64,000 nt of DNA from Amblyomma americanum (taxonomy: Eukaryota; Arthropoda; Arachnida; Ixodida; Ixodidae), in assembly GCF_052857255.1 (NCBI RefSeq), contig NC_135498.1:157775124-157839123 (forward strand). The letters are read 5' to 3'. How positions within the stretch are numbered: the first letter of the stretch is position 1; each line of letters begins with the position of its first letter. The position numbers and the translations under genes are program-made. The notes below the pieces were generated by a model. That model was not told the origin of the DNA, did no database searches, and worked only from the letters and a program-made list of their open reading frames with translations. Positions 10,118 to 18,971 of this stretch are shown here, one piece after another.

Positions 10118-11654
10118 ATGCACAGTAATTTGATGAAGCGTTATGTGCAGCGTCAAGCCATGGTTAACATGGCGCTAAACATGCCAGGCGAAGAGACCTC
10201 AGATATACCTTATGTCCCACATGAGGACGAGCAAGCAGCAAATGAGCTGCTAAATTCAATCCACAGAGAGCCATATTTGATGGAAAGTCAACGAGAGGAC
10301 ATGAAAAACGTGGTCCGCGACTTTGAACCGGTGTTTTCAAAGAAGCCAGGAAAAACAACCCTCATCGAACACGACATTAAGCTGTACAGTGAACAGCCGA
10401 TCACGAGCAAATCGTATCGCGTCTCTCCAAGACAAAAGGAAACCATTGAGACGGATATCCGCCGTATGTGCGAACTTGGCACCATAGTGCCCTGCGAAAG
10501 TGACTATACGTCACCAATCCTTATTGTAGAGGTTCCATGAAACGATCCGAGACCTTGCGTGGACTACCGGAGGCTGAATTCAATTACAGTGGACCAGACC
10601 TATCTCATTCCGAACATCGAGGAGAGGGTTGAAACAGTCACTAAATCAAAATATATATCCACACTGGATTTAGTTCATGGTTACTGGCAGGTGCCACTCA
10701 CTGAGCGCGCCAGCAGGTACGCAGCATTCGTGTCCCCCGCGGACACGTTTCGCCCTGTAATGTTGAGCTTTGGTTTGAAAAATGCTCCGTACTGTTTTTG
10801 AAAGTTAATGAACCAATTGCTGCGGGGACTTGCAGATTTCGCTCTCCCCTACCTTGACGACGTGGCCTTTTTCTCACAACGCTTGGAGGAGCACATTGAA
10901 CACCGGCATATTGTGTTGAGCCGACTGCTTGAGGCTGGTATAAGGGTAAGGGCGGGAAAATGCCACCTGGGGTGCGCCGAAGTGAACTATCTTGGGCACG
11001 TGGTTGGACGAGGCCAGCGGAGACCAGCAGAACTTAAAGTGGCTGCTGTGGTGGAGTACCGTCGCCCAACCACAAAATCGGAACTCAAGGCTTTTCTTGG
11101 CCTAGAAGGATATTATCAGCATTATGTAAAGACTACTCTGATTTAGCCAGCCCTCTGACCGACGCGCTGAGAAAAGTGAGCCTACCAATCTTTCTTGGAG
11201 CCAAAAGAAAGAGAGTGCATTTCAGAGTCTGAAAACGGCCCTTTGCGAGCGCCCAATACTGGCAGTGCCAGATTTCTCGAAACCCGTTATCATACAATGT
11301 GATGCCAGCGACCGCGGGTAAGGCGCTATTCTTTGCCAGGAAAGCGATGGCAGGCACACACGGCCTGTCCTTTACTTGAGCCGCAAGCTCAGCACGCGAG
11401 AAGAGGTGTATAGCACGTCTGAAAAAGAATGCGCATGTCTCGTTTGGGCTATTCAGAAACTGGCATGCTACGTCTCCGGGTCCCGTTTCACAGTAGAAAC
11501 AGGCCATTGCCCTTTGACTTGGCTGCACAATATGTCGCCCGAAAATGGTCGTCTACTGAGGTGGAACCTGGCACTCCAGCACCACAGCTTCGAAGTTCGC
11601 TACAAGAAAGGCAAGCTCAATACAAATGCCGACGGCCTAAGCCGAGCCTTTTAG
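10118..11654 (+). pseudogene. pol: Gypsy A reverse transcriptase and RNase H
   Basis: RT copies the element RNA and RNase H removes it. The N-terminal part (10118-10540) includes 'FEPVFSKKPGKTTLIEHDIK' and 'RVSPRQKETIETDIRRM'. After a stop the palm reads '[20 protein letters not shown]', 'STLDLVHGYWQVPL', 'FGLKNAPYCF' and then 'LPYLDDVAFFS' (about 10845-10875), the intact Y-L-D-D box. The connection reads 'NYLGHVVGRGQ' and 'STKSELKAFLGLEGYY'-like sequence. RNase H is recognisable from 'CDASDRG' (11299) through 'YSTSEKECACLVWAIQKL' to 'NTNADGLSRAF' at 11652. At least four breaks (10538, 10798, 11146, 11320) prevent translation. Confidence 0.9.
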
Positions 11655-11792
11655 CTGGTATAAATTTTATCAAAATGGGATGTCCCAAAAATTTTTAGTT
11701 TTGGAGATTTAATTCATATTCTCTTCCTAATAAAGACCGTATATCTCCTACTTTCTTTGCACTGTAACCGGGGCTTAGGTTAATGCTGAGGT

Positions 11793-11932
11793 GGCGGCGA
11801 AACCACGGCGGCGACCGAGTCTCTCGTCTGTTCAGGTCAGCAGGCGCTCGGTCTGAGCGATGGCAGTGCGGCTCCCTCTTCTTCTTCTTTTCCCTCAGTC
11901 AACATAGGATGATGCCCTTCTTCTTCTTCACA
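11793..11932 (-). repeat. Gypsy C terminal repeat, downstream (3') copy
   Basis: 140-bp direct repeat with the segment at 13164-13334. In minus orientation it begins 'TGTGAAGAAGAAGGGCATC'. The sequence just upstream in that orientation is 'CTTTTCTCCCCGGGGCCAT', a weak candidate polypurine/pyrimidine region. Confidence 0.6.
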
Positions 11933-11949
11933 ATGGCCCCGGGGAGAAA

Positions 11950-12954
11950 AGGAGCCATCCTGGCGACTCAGGGTGCCGACAACACGACCGGGCCATAGTA
12001 TGGCTTGAGTCGTTCGACATGCACAGTTTCGCGACCACGTCGGCGAAGATCGGAAGACGGTGTGAGGGGCTCAATAAGGTAGTTCACGGAGGATGTGCGC
12101 TCCAGGACGCGGTAGGGGCCATGGTATCTCGAAAGAAGTTTCTTTGAGATGCCTGGAGCAGTGGAGGGGATCTACAGCCAGACAAGTGAACCAGGTGAGA
12201 AATCCGGATCAAGTTGACCGTCGTCATGGCGGTGTTTTTGGCGCCCCTGAGTGTCTGCCGTGAGCGACCGTGCTATCTGGCGGCAGTCTTCGGCGTGCTG
12301 GGCAGGTTCAAAAATAGTTGTACACTCAGATGAGGCAGGGCGGTATGGGAGAACTGTGTCGATGGGAGCGGATGGATGTCGGCCGTAGAGCAGAAAAAAT
12401 CGGGAGAAACCAGTGGTGGACTGAGTAGCAGTGTTGTAGGCGTACGTAATATAGGGTAGAGCGAGGTCTCAGTTCGTGTGGTTGGCAGCAACGTACATCG
12501 CCAGCATGTCGCTCAGAGTGCAAATAAATCGTTCAATTAGACCGTTTGTTTGCGGATGGTAGGCTGTACAAGTCCGATGAATTATGTTGCACTCGGCGAG
12601 TAGAGCTCTAACGAAATCAGACAAGAATACGCGTCCTCTGTCACTGAGGAGTTCACGAGGTGCACCGTGGCGAAGTATCAAGCGCTGCAAAAGGAAGGAC
12701 GCCACTTCACAAGCTGTAGCTGCTGGGAGCGCGGCGGTTTCTGCACACCGGGTCAGGTGGTCAATGGCAACAATGACCCAGCGGTTACCAGCAGCGGTGT
12801 ATGGCAGAGGGCTGTATATATCGATGCCAACACGGTCAAAGGGGCGAGGAGGACACTGCAATGGCTGCAACTGGCCAGCAGAGTGATGAGGCAGTTGCTT
12901 ACGGCGTTGGCAGGACGGGCAGGAGCGGACGTACTTGAGGATGAAATTATGCAT
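11950..12954 (-). pseudogene. Gypsy C integrase
   Basis: The frame from 12954 reads '[16 protein letters not shown]' (the CC half of the HHCC finger), '[13 protein letters not shown]' (first core Asp), '[15 protein letters not shown]' (second Asp) and '[13 protein letters not shown]' (catalytic Glu). A stop follows where Trp is expected (about 12468). The same frame then stays readable with 'YITYAYNTATQSTTGFSRF', 'LLYGRHPSAPIDTV', a second stop at about 12173, 'LSRYHGPYRVL' (GPY/F module) and 'VHVERLKPYY' near 12000. All three D-D-E residues are present, and only two stops separate it from an open integrase. The histidine half of the finger is cut off at the right. Confidence 0.85.
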
Positions 12955-13163
12955 GCCTCGCCAGTAGTACCGGAGACGGATGCCATTGTACGTCTTTAAG
13001 ACTCCAGCGTGGCGGCATTGCGGGTCAGCGTGGAAACAGGTGCAGATTTTGGACCGGAGATGTCGGGGGATGACGAGATGTCGGAGGGTTCCCGCTATTC
13101 CTGAAGCCGCCTACCACCAAGCCGTGCAGGTTGGCTCTCCAGTCCTCTGTTCCGGCTTCCTCC

Positions 13164-13334
13164 GGCGGCGAAACCACGGCGGCGACCGAGTCTATCGTCT
13201 GTTCAGGTCAGCAGGCGCTCGGTCTGAGCGATGGCAGTGCGGCTCTCTCTTCTTCTTCTTTTTCCTTAGTCAGGCTACCTCTTCTTCTTCTTCCTTTCCT
13301 CAGTCCACATAGGATGATGCCCTTCTTCTTCACA
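13164..13334 (-). repeat. Gypsy C terminal repeat, upstream (5') copy
   Basis: 171-bp direct repeat with 11793-11932, carrying an additional T/C-rich block near 13262-13300. In the minus orientation this is the 5' side. Sequence following it ('..GGAAGCCGGAACAGAGGAC') does not show an obvious tRNA primer site. Confidence 0.55.
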
Positions 13335-13672
13335 GCAGTAATGTTCATAATCAGGTAACATACCTAGGAGTACATTTTCCTTCTTTCGGCCAAGGATAAG
13401 TAAGAGCGAGTGGTGCAACATACCTTGACTCTGAGGTATTGGGGCGGGCAAAATTTAACGCCACTTCGGCCAAATCCAGTCATCTATTCCCGCACCGCGT
13501 GCCCTCTAAGCACCAACATGATTTCATTTAGCGAATTTTTTCCCTCCGAGTCCACCTCGAGCGGGAGCACACGCCTTGGACAGGTGCCATGCCTAAACTC
13601 GTCGGGAGACATCATTTGTTCATTCAGGCAAAACATTTGATCTCTTCAAGTTTTAGTTGAAGTTTTTAGCTA
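13335..13672. other. no recognisable feature
   Basis: Between Gypsy C and the foldback I see no motif, repeat or coding signal. If element A extends to the LTR copy at 14448, this would be part of its 3' internal region. Confidence 0.5.
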
Positions 13673-14126
13673 TTTTAAAACTTCCGAAAGCGCTGCTACG
13701 GGGGACACCAAGAGAAAGAAAACGAAGGACAAGCGCTACTATCAACTGAAGTTTATTGGAAAAAACACATAAGGTTAAATAGCTCACACAAAGCAGCCAG
13801 CAGCGCATGCGCCTACCCTCAGAATGACAAAACGAATCACTGTGTTGAATTAAGATACCGATCTGAGGCATTTCATATTCACAAAAACTCCGACATGTGC
13901 ATCAGCACACCATCTGTTGTCATCCACTATTGTGAAATTCGGTATCTTCATTCAACACAGTGATTCGTTTTGTCATTCTGAGGGTAGGCGCATGCGCTGC
14001 TGGCTGCCTTGTGTGAGCTATTTAACCTTGTGTTTTTTCCAATAAACTTCAGTTGATAGCAGCGCTTGTCCTTCGTTTTCTTTCTCTTGGTGTCCCCCGT
14101 AGCAGCGCTTTCGAAAGTTTTAAAAT
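13673..14126. repeat. large foldback (inverted repeat) with Penelope-like end sequence
   Basis: Left arm 13673-13864 and right arm 13936-14126 are reverse complements with few mismatches, separated by about 70 bp. The arms contain 'caataaacttcagttgatag' and 'ttggtgtcccccgtagcagc'. The 'aataaacttcagttg' part recurs at the 3' end of the Penelope-like element at 40349-40363, and a related form lies at 37203 in the opposite direction. That suggests two oppositely oriented terminal segments of a Penelope-like element. No coding capacity is present. Confidence 0.8.
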
Positions 14127-14447
14127 GATGTACCAACTCGCTCAACTGTCCGTGTTGTTTTTTAGCTAATTGCAGTTTTGGCCCTGAGTTTTGGTCTGGA
14201 GGGTTGAGTGTGCTCTGAGGGCGCTTGCTTTTGTCAGGTGTGGTTTGGCGTCTGTGATCCTTTTTAGCCAGCATTGCAGAGAACATCCTAAAACGACCAT
14301 CTGACGAGGGGAAGCGTTGCCGAGCTTCGGCACTGAAGGTCATCTGAAGACTCTCAGTGAGAATTTGGTTCCTGGCACGCCCAATCAGCCGAGCTACCTG
14401 GGAGCAGTTCATCTTCCGGGCGTATTATCTGGCGGCGGGGGTTCTGA
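14127..14447 (-). other. short open stretch of unknown origin upstream of LTR copy 2
   Basis: A minus frame from 14412 to 14126 is open for about 95 codons ('ARNQILTESLQMTF', 'RFPSSDGRFRMFSAMLAKKD') and has protein-like composition, but I recognise no family. On the plus strand the last bases before the LTR copy, 'ggcggcgggggttctga' (about 14431-14447), are purine-rich and could be a polypurine tract for a 3' LTR starting at 14448. Confidence 0.3.
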
Positions 14448-14632
14448 TGTGCTCGCGCTCCCTTCCTGCTGTTGAGTTCGGCGAATTTGGACATGGGGAG
14501 GATTCCCTGAAAAGCACTGCGAAGGTGAATGATCCCTCTGGAAGAAACGTGGCTGCAGGACTGTCGGAAGCAGCGACGATATAAGTGTCCCCACGTGTTC
14601 GAACAGGCCATCGGGTGCAGCGACAATAATAG
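14448..14632 (+). repeat. Gypsy A LTR copy 2, left part
   Basis: It matches 6037-6225 ('tgtgctcgcg', 'gagttcggcgaatttggaca', 'ggaagaaacgtggctgcagg', 'cgtgttcgaacaggccatc') with moderate divergence. It is cut at 'aataatag' by Gypsy B and resumes at 18972. Confidence 0.8.
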
Positions 14633-15007
14633 TGTCACGAGGTGGTGACGGGAACTCCGCCGGGGTCACGTAGCACCGACTGGGGTCCAGTCTTGAGGAA
14701 GGCACAGAGCAGCTCGTAAGAGAATACTTTAATAGGCTGGCTTACGCCCACTAAGAACAGCTCTGAAAACTCAGCGGCGGCGATAGCAGCGAACGTGCTC
14801 GGCGGTCGTCGACTAACAGAATGCCCGCCGCTCTTAGCCGTGCTCGGTTTTAAAGGTGGCCAGGAAAGTTCCAGAACATAGTAGGCACACTTGCGCGAGG
14901 CTAGGAAAAATCGAGATAACTCTGGTCGCGTCTCGCGTCCCAGAAAATTGATAATGCAGCGTGCCTGCCGCGATAAGAATATCAGACAAAAATCAAGCTT
15001 CACGGCA
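14633..15007 (-). repeat. Gypsy B 3' LTR
   Basis: 375 bp, differing at 9 positions from 18593-18967 and equal in length. It contains a TATA-like 'tttaaaac' in minus orientation (about 14845-14852). It is immediately preceded, in element orientation, by the polypurine tract. Confidence 0.95.
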
Positions 15008-15024
15008 TTACTCCCCCCTTAAAG
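15008..15024 (-). promoter_or_regulatory. Gypsy B polypurine tract
   Basis: Minus strand 'CTTTAAGGGGGGAGTAA' abuts the 3' LTR. This is the expected primer site for plus-strand DNA synthesis. Confidence 0.85.
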
Positions 15025-15116
15025 AAGCATCGACCCAATGCTTAAAAACAGGGAGAACGGACATAAAGATACAGAGCATACAAGATAAATACTCATAATG
15101 TAAGCACGAAGAGTCA

Positions 15117-15860
15117 TTAGCACGAATAGTAAGGCTTCAGACGGGCGACGTTTACAACTTCTGAGCGTGTGCGGCGTCTCTGGGATGCTGTAACTCCGTC
15201 AGGGACGACTTCATAGTCCAGATTACCCAGTCTGCTAAGAATCCTGTACGGGCCGAAATAGCGGCGCAGAAGTTTTTCACTCAGTCCGCGGCGGCGAATC
15301 GGCGTCCAAACCCAAACTCTATCGCCTGGCTTGTATTGCACTGTGCGTCTTCGAAGATTGTAGCGTCGGACGTCGGTGCGCTGCTGGTCTTGTATTCTCT
15401 CACGGGCAAGTCGTCGAGCTTGTTCTGCGCGCTGCAGGTAGGCGGCGACGTCGAGGTTACTTTCGTCGGTAACGTCGGGCAGCATGGCGTCGAGTGTGGT
15501 CGTGGCCTCCCTCCCGTGGACGAGACTAAATGGTGTCATTTGGGTGGTCTCTTGCACAGCGGTGTTGTAGGCGAACACCACATAGGGAAGAATGACGTCC
15601 CATGTCTTGTGTTCTGCGTCTACGTACATAGAAAGCATATCGGCGATGGTCTTGTTGAGGCGTTCTGTAAGCCCTTTTGTCTGCGGATGGTACGCAGTTG
15701 TTCTCCGGTGATTTGTATGGCTGTGCTGCAGAATGGCCTTGGTTAGCTCCGCCGTGAACGCTGTCCCCCTGTCTGTTATCAGTATTTCGGGGGCGCCGTG
15801 TCGTAAAAGAATGGATTCGACGAAGAATTTGGCGACTTCTGCTGCTGTGCCAATATCCAA
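15117..15860 (-). pseudogene. Gypsy B integrase, C-terminal two thirds
   Basis: The frame is open for about 247 codons. It has '[19 protein letters not shown]' (second catalytic Asp), 'RRTTAYHPQTKGLTERLN' (catalytic Glu), 'TTQMTPFSLVHGREATTTLD', 'YKPGDRVWVWTP', 'RRYFGPYRILSRLGNLDYEV' (GPY/F module) and a C-terminus 'RLKPYYSC'. The zinc finger and the first catalytic Asp (D..GP) are absent because the deletion joins this segment to RT at about 15860-15885. It is intact otherwise, consistent with a recent copy that cannot integrate itself. Confidence 0.9.
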
Positions 15861-17100
15861 TATTCAATCTGCCAATATCCACTCTTGAGATCCATCGACG
15901 AGAAATACTTGGCGTGGCAGAGCCTGTCCAGAGTGTCGTCGATCCTCGGGAGGGAGTAGACGTCTTTTTTTGTAATCTTGTTCAGTCGCCGATAATCGAC
16001 GCAGAATCGAAGAGCACCGTCTTTCTTTCTCACTAGAACGACCGGTGCCGCCCATGGGCTCTTCGAAGGTTGGATGACGTCGTCGCGAAGCATTTCCTCT
16101 ACTTGGTCCCGGATGGCCTGTCGTTCTCGCGGCGACACACGGTAAGGGCTTTGGCGGAGAGGTCTGGTGTGTGCGTCGGTTATAATTCGATGTTTGGCTA
16201 TCGTTGTTTGTCGCACCTTTGATGACGAGGCGAAACATTCGCTGTAACTTTGAAGAAGAAGGGTGATTTTTTCTTGTTGGTCCCGGGGTAATGCTGGGTT
16301 GATGGCGAACGTGGGAGCATGGTCTTGCTTTAGGCTGTCATTTGCAGGTTCGTCGGAGATGATAAAGGCGTCCAGTAAATCAGTTGCTTCGTCCAAGAAC
16401 GCAATTGTAGTGCCTCTGTTGAGGTGTCGGTATTCTTCGCTGAAGTTCGTGACCAGTACTTCGGCTTTTCCATGCCGCAAATGAGCGATGCCTCTTGCGA
16501 CGCCAAGTCGTCTGTCTAAGAGCAACTGCGTGTTTCCCTCGATGATGCCTTCTGCGTCTTCGAAATTTCTTGCACAGACGGGGACGATGACGCTGGACCG
16601 GGGTGGGATGGTTAGTTCTTCATCGAGAACACTGAGGGCCTTTGACTGCTCTGGGATTGTTTTCGGAGGTAAAGCTTCGTCCGTCGAAAGCGTGATGGAC
16701 TTGGACTTGAGGTCGATGACTGCGCGGTGCTGTGTCAAGAAGTCCATCCCCAGAATGACGCCACGGGAACATTTCTGAAGTACGACGAATACTGTCGGAT
16801 ATGTGTGTCCGTTGACAGTCAGTCTCGCAGTGCACCTTCCTGATGGCGTGATGAGGTGTCCGCCTGCTGTGCGTATCTGCGGGCCATCCCAAGTCGTCGT
16901 CACTTTCTTGATCCGGTCGGCGAAGGAACCACTCAGCACGGAATAGTCAGCTCCCGTGTCGATTAGAGCAGTAACGTTTCGGCCGTCGACAGTCACCTCT
17001 AGATCGGAAGTCCTTGCTCTTGCGTTGCACGTAACTTTCGGCGTCGGGTCACGGCTTGGTCGGTGATTGCGACTGCGGCTGCAGGGGCTTGTCGATGTCG
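15779..17100 (-). pseudogene. pol: Gypsy B pol N-terminal part: protease and first half of RT
   Basis: The frame stays open upstream of 16996 (to at least 17096). The retropepsin motif is '[14 protein letters not shown]' (about 16970-16930), with the flap/ILG block '[12 protein letters not shown]'. A linker follows, then RT fingers '[13 protein letters not shown]', '[20 protein letters not shown]', '[10 protein letters not shown]' and '[13 protein letters not shown]'. There the reading leaves RT at about 15880 and continues out of frame into integrase DNA. Gag lies in a different frame upstream, so expression would need a frameshift. The YxDD box, thumb and RNase H are missing. Confidence 0.92.
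15845..15890. other. deletion junction in Gypsy B pol
   Basis: On the plus strand 'ccaatatcca' occurs twice within about 25 bp (about 15850 and 15871), separated by 'atattcaatctg'. The RT codons for GYWQ and the integrase codons before '[10 protein letters not shown]' share this string. The deletion therefore joined two sites with an almost identical 10-11-bp word, as expected for template switching during reverse transcription or microhomology repair. Confidence 0.75.
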
Positions 17101-17373
17101 GTGGCCTGGAGGTCTCTAAGTTGCGTCGTGTCGTCGTCGGTGCGGCGTCGCCGTGAGTTCTCGTCGTTGGAGGGTCTTCGTTTTTTTACCGGGAAGCAAC
17201 CTCACCTCCTAAGGTTGCTGTTTTCAGTTTCCCCTACGGGGGCTGGGGGACCTTCCTCGCACAGCCGCTGCGTAGCTGTGGCAGGGCGACGTGAAGCGCG
17301 AGGCTCGCGGCGAGGGTGAACGGGAAAATCGGCTTGACACGTATTCGTCGCGGCGCAGGTAGCCGTCGATTTC

Positions 17374-18387
17374 TTATGGATGTTGGCCGAAGCGTGGTCG
17401 TGGTGCGTCAACGGCGAATCCGCGAAGACCGATGCGTCGGAACGGGCAGTGACGGAGGACGTGACCGGCTTCACCGCAGTGGAAGCACAGCGGACGGTTG
17501 TCACGGGTTCTCCAGGTGTCGCATTTCCTTGGGCCCGAACGTTGTTCGTAGGTCGGGTGGGCGGGGCCCGGAGGGCGGCGGTCCAGCACTGCTGGCTCAC
17601 GTCGAATAGGGCTTGGGGTGGCACGTCGAGGCGCGGGCTTGCGTACTGCAGCGACGTAACTCATGGCTGGAGCTTGAGGTTCAGTCGTCGCAGAAGGGGA
17701 GCCAAGCGCATGCCGCACTTCTTCACGGACGACTTCCGTCGGGCTCGCTACTTGAGGTTGTGAAGATGATGGCAGCAGCCGGCGTAGTTCTTCGCGGGCG
17801 ATTTCACGGATGATCTCCCGCAAGTCGCTGGTTGTAGTCGTCGTGTCCGGAAAGCTGGAGCAGACCTGCGGTGGTCGGTTGTACTGCCTTGTGCGGGCGT
17901 CCAGGGTCTTCTCAATCGTTGACGCTTCTTCGGCGAATTCGGCGACAGTCTTGGGCGGATTTCGTACGAGGCCAGCGAAAAGGGACTCCATTAAGCCCCG
18001 CATTAGATATCCGGTTTTCTTCTCCTCCATCATATTCGGGTCAGCTCGGCGGAAAAGACGCTGCATTTCTTCGACGTACATGCTGACAGTTTCGTTTGGG
18101 TGCTGCATCCGTGAGTCCAGCAGCATCTGCGCCTTTTCCTTCCGGAGAATGTTGGTAAACGCCTTCACGACTTCAGACTTGAATAATTTCCAGGTCTTCA
18201 AGGTAGTCTCGTGGTTTTCGTACCACGTTCTTGCAGGACCGTCAAGGGAGAAGAAAACATAGCGGAGCTTCATGTCATCTTCCCACCTGTTAAATGTAGC
18301 CACGCGCTCAAAGTTGTCTATCCAATCTTCCGGATCGTCGCCAGGGTAGCCGTGGAAGGTTGGAGGCACCCGTGGCTGGTGGAGCAT
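17374..18387 (-). CDS. gag: Gypsy B gag (capsid and zinc knuckle), intact frame
   Basis: Single open frame of 337 codons starting ATG at 18387, about 205 bp after the 5' LTR. It opens 'MLHQPRVPPTFHGYPGDDPE' and continues 'DWIDNFERVATFNRWEDDMK', 'ARTWYENHETTLKTW', 'RMQHPNETVSMYVEEMQRLF' and 'LMRGLMESLFAGLVRNPPKT', the retrotransposon Gag capsid pattern. A Ser/Pro-rich linker leads to the zinc knuckle 'CFHCGEAGHVLRHC' (CX2CX4HX4C). It is the only uninterrupted TE protein of normal length in the window, and it could supply capsid for trans-mobilised copies. Expression has not been shown. Confidence 0.93.
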   Translation of the reverse strand: MLHQPRVPPTFHGYPGDDPEDWIDNFERVATFNRWEDDMKLRYVFFSLDGPARTWYENHETTLKTWKLFKSEVVKAFTNILRKEKAQMLLDSRMQHPNETVSMYVEEMQRLFRRADPNMMEEKKTGYLMRGLMESLFAGLVRNPPKTVAEFAEEASTIEKTLDARTRQYNRPPQVCSSFPDTTTTTSDLREIIREIAREELRRLLPSSSQPQVASPTEVVREEVRHALGSPSATTEPQAPAMSYVAAVRKPAPRRATPSPIRREPAVLDRRPPGPAHPTYEQRSGPRKCDTWRTRDNRPLCFHCGEAGHVLRHCPFRRIGLRGFAVDAPRPRFGQHP

Positions 18388-18574
18388 GACAGGGGTGGAC
18401 GTCGCTGGCTAGGTCATGGTGGGCGCTGGAGCTTGTTGTCGTTGTCGAGTAGGATCCGGAGTAGTAATCCGTGCTGAGCTTGCAGGCCTTGAAGACGGCG
18501 GCTGTGTCGTACCTAGGGATCTTCTTGGTTCTCGTTCTCTACGGTGGATCTTCCAGGTTGGGTTGGGTGCATTA

Positions 18575-18592
18575 CCCAGCACCTCCACCAAA
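18575..18592 (-). promoter_or_regulatory. Gypsy B primer-binding-site candidate
   Basis: Minus strand 'TTTGGTGGAGGTGCTGGG' directly follows the 5' LTR. A near-identical 'TTTGATGGAGGTGCGGGG' follows the LTR at 25502-25882. I do not name the tRNA primer. Confidence 0.7.
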
Positions 18593-18967
18593 TGTCACGA
18601 GGTGGTGACGGGAACTCCGCCGGGGTCACGTAGCACCGACTGGGGTCCGGTCTTGAGGAAGGCACAGAGCAGCTCGTAAGAGAATACTTTAATAGGCTGG
18701 CTTACGCTCACTAAGAACAGCTCTGAAAACTCAGCGGCGGCGATAGCAGCGAACGTGCTCGGCGGTCGTCGACTAACAGAATGCCCGCCGCTCTTAGCCG
18801 TGCTCGGTTTTAAAGGTGGCAAGGAAAGTTCAAGAACATAGTAGGCACACTTGCGCGAGGCTAGGAAAAATCGAGATAACTCTGGTCGCGTCTCGCGTCC
18901 CAGAAAATTGATAATGCGGCGTGCCTGCCGCGATAAGAAGATCAGACAAAAAGCAAGCTGCGCGGCA
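18593..18967 (-). repeat. Gypsy B 5' LTR
   Basis: 375 bp, paired with 14633-15007 at 366/375 identical sites by my count. It would drive transcription leftwards through gag. Confidence 0.95.
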
Positions 18968-18971
18968 TTAG

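Larger units (their letters stand above)
6037..11654 (+). mobile_element. Ty3/Gypsy element A, Gmr1-like (gag-PR-INT-RT-RH order)
   Basis: An LTR and leader (6037-7150) are followed on one strand by a gag with SCAN-like capsid and zinc knuckle (7151-8385), a protease-like segment (about 8404-8640), integrase (about 9110-10110), reverse transcriptase (10118-11146) and RNase H (about 11280-11654). All enzymes are of Ty3/Gypsy type, but integrase precedes RT. That order is normal for Ty1/copia, and within Gypsy it is described for Gmr1-like elements. The reading passes smoothly from the integrase C-terminus into the RT N-terminus, so this is not an obvious rearrangement. Scattered stops and frameshifts make the copy defective. 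A candidate 3' LTR is the interrupted copy at 14448-19775. Confidence 0.85.
11793..13334 (-). mobile_element. Gypsy C, deletion derivative holding only integrase
   Basis: Two direct repeats bound it: 11793-11932 and 13164-13334, both starting 'ggcggcgaaaccacgg' and ending 'cttcttcaca'. They share 'caggtcagcaggcgctcggt' and 'gatggcagtgcggctc'. The right repeat has an extra 'agtcaggctacctcttctt' block. In the minus orientation the repeats begin 'TGTGAAGAAG', as LTRs should. Only an integrase lies between; gag, protease, RT and RNase H are missing. It lies just downstream of element A's RNase H and is probably an insertion into A's 3' region. Confidence 0.65.
14633..18967 (-). mobile_element. 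Gypsy B, recent LTR retrotransposon with a large pol deletion
   Basis: Two 375-bp LTRs (14633-15007 and 18593-18967) differ at 9 sites. In minus orientation each LTR is TGCC...GACA. A polypurine tract (minus 'CTTTAAGGGGGGAGTAA', 15024-15008) precedes the 3' LTR, and a PBS-like 'TTTGGTGGAGGTGCTGGG' (18592-18575) follows the 5' LTR. Flanks 'ATAG' (14629-14632) and 'TTAG' (18968-18971) suggest a 4-bp target duplication with one change. The internal region encodes gag, protease, part of RT and part of integrase. Everything from the RT palm to the integrase first catalytic Asp is missing. It inserted inside an element-A LTR. Confidence 0.93.

Noticed and set aside
9106..11654. Ty1/copia element, suggested by integrase before RT
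   Set aside because: RT, RNase H and integrase motifs (YLDD with Gypsy spacing, 'NADGLSR', GPY/F-type end) are Ty3/Gypsy-like, not copia.
15336..15746. 136-codon plus-strand open frame
   Set aside because: It lies opposite the well-supported Gypsy B integrase and is a shadow frame.
17810..18262. 150-codon plus-strand open frame
   Set aside because: Antisense to the Gypsy B gag; no independent motif.
14633..18967. endogenous retrovirus with an envelope gene
   Set aside because: After integrase only about 110 bp remain before the polypurine tract; there is no env frame.
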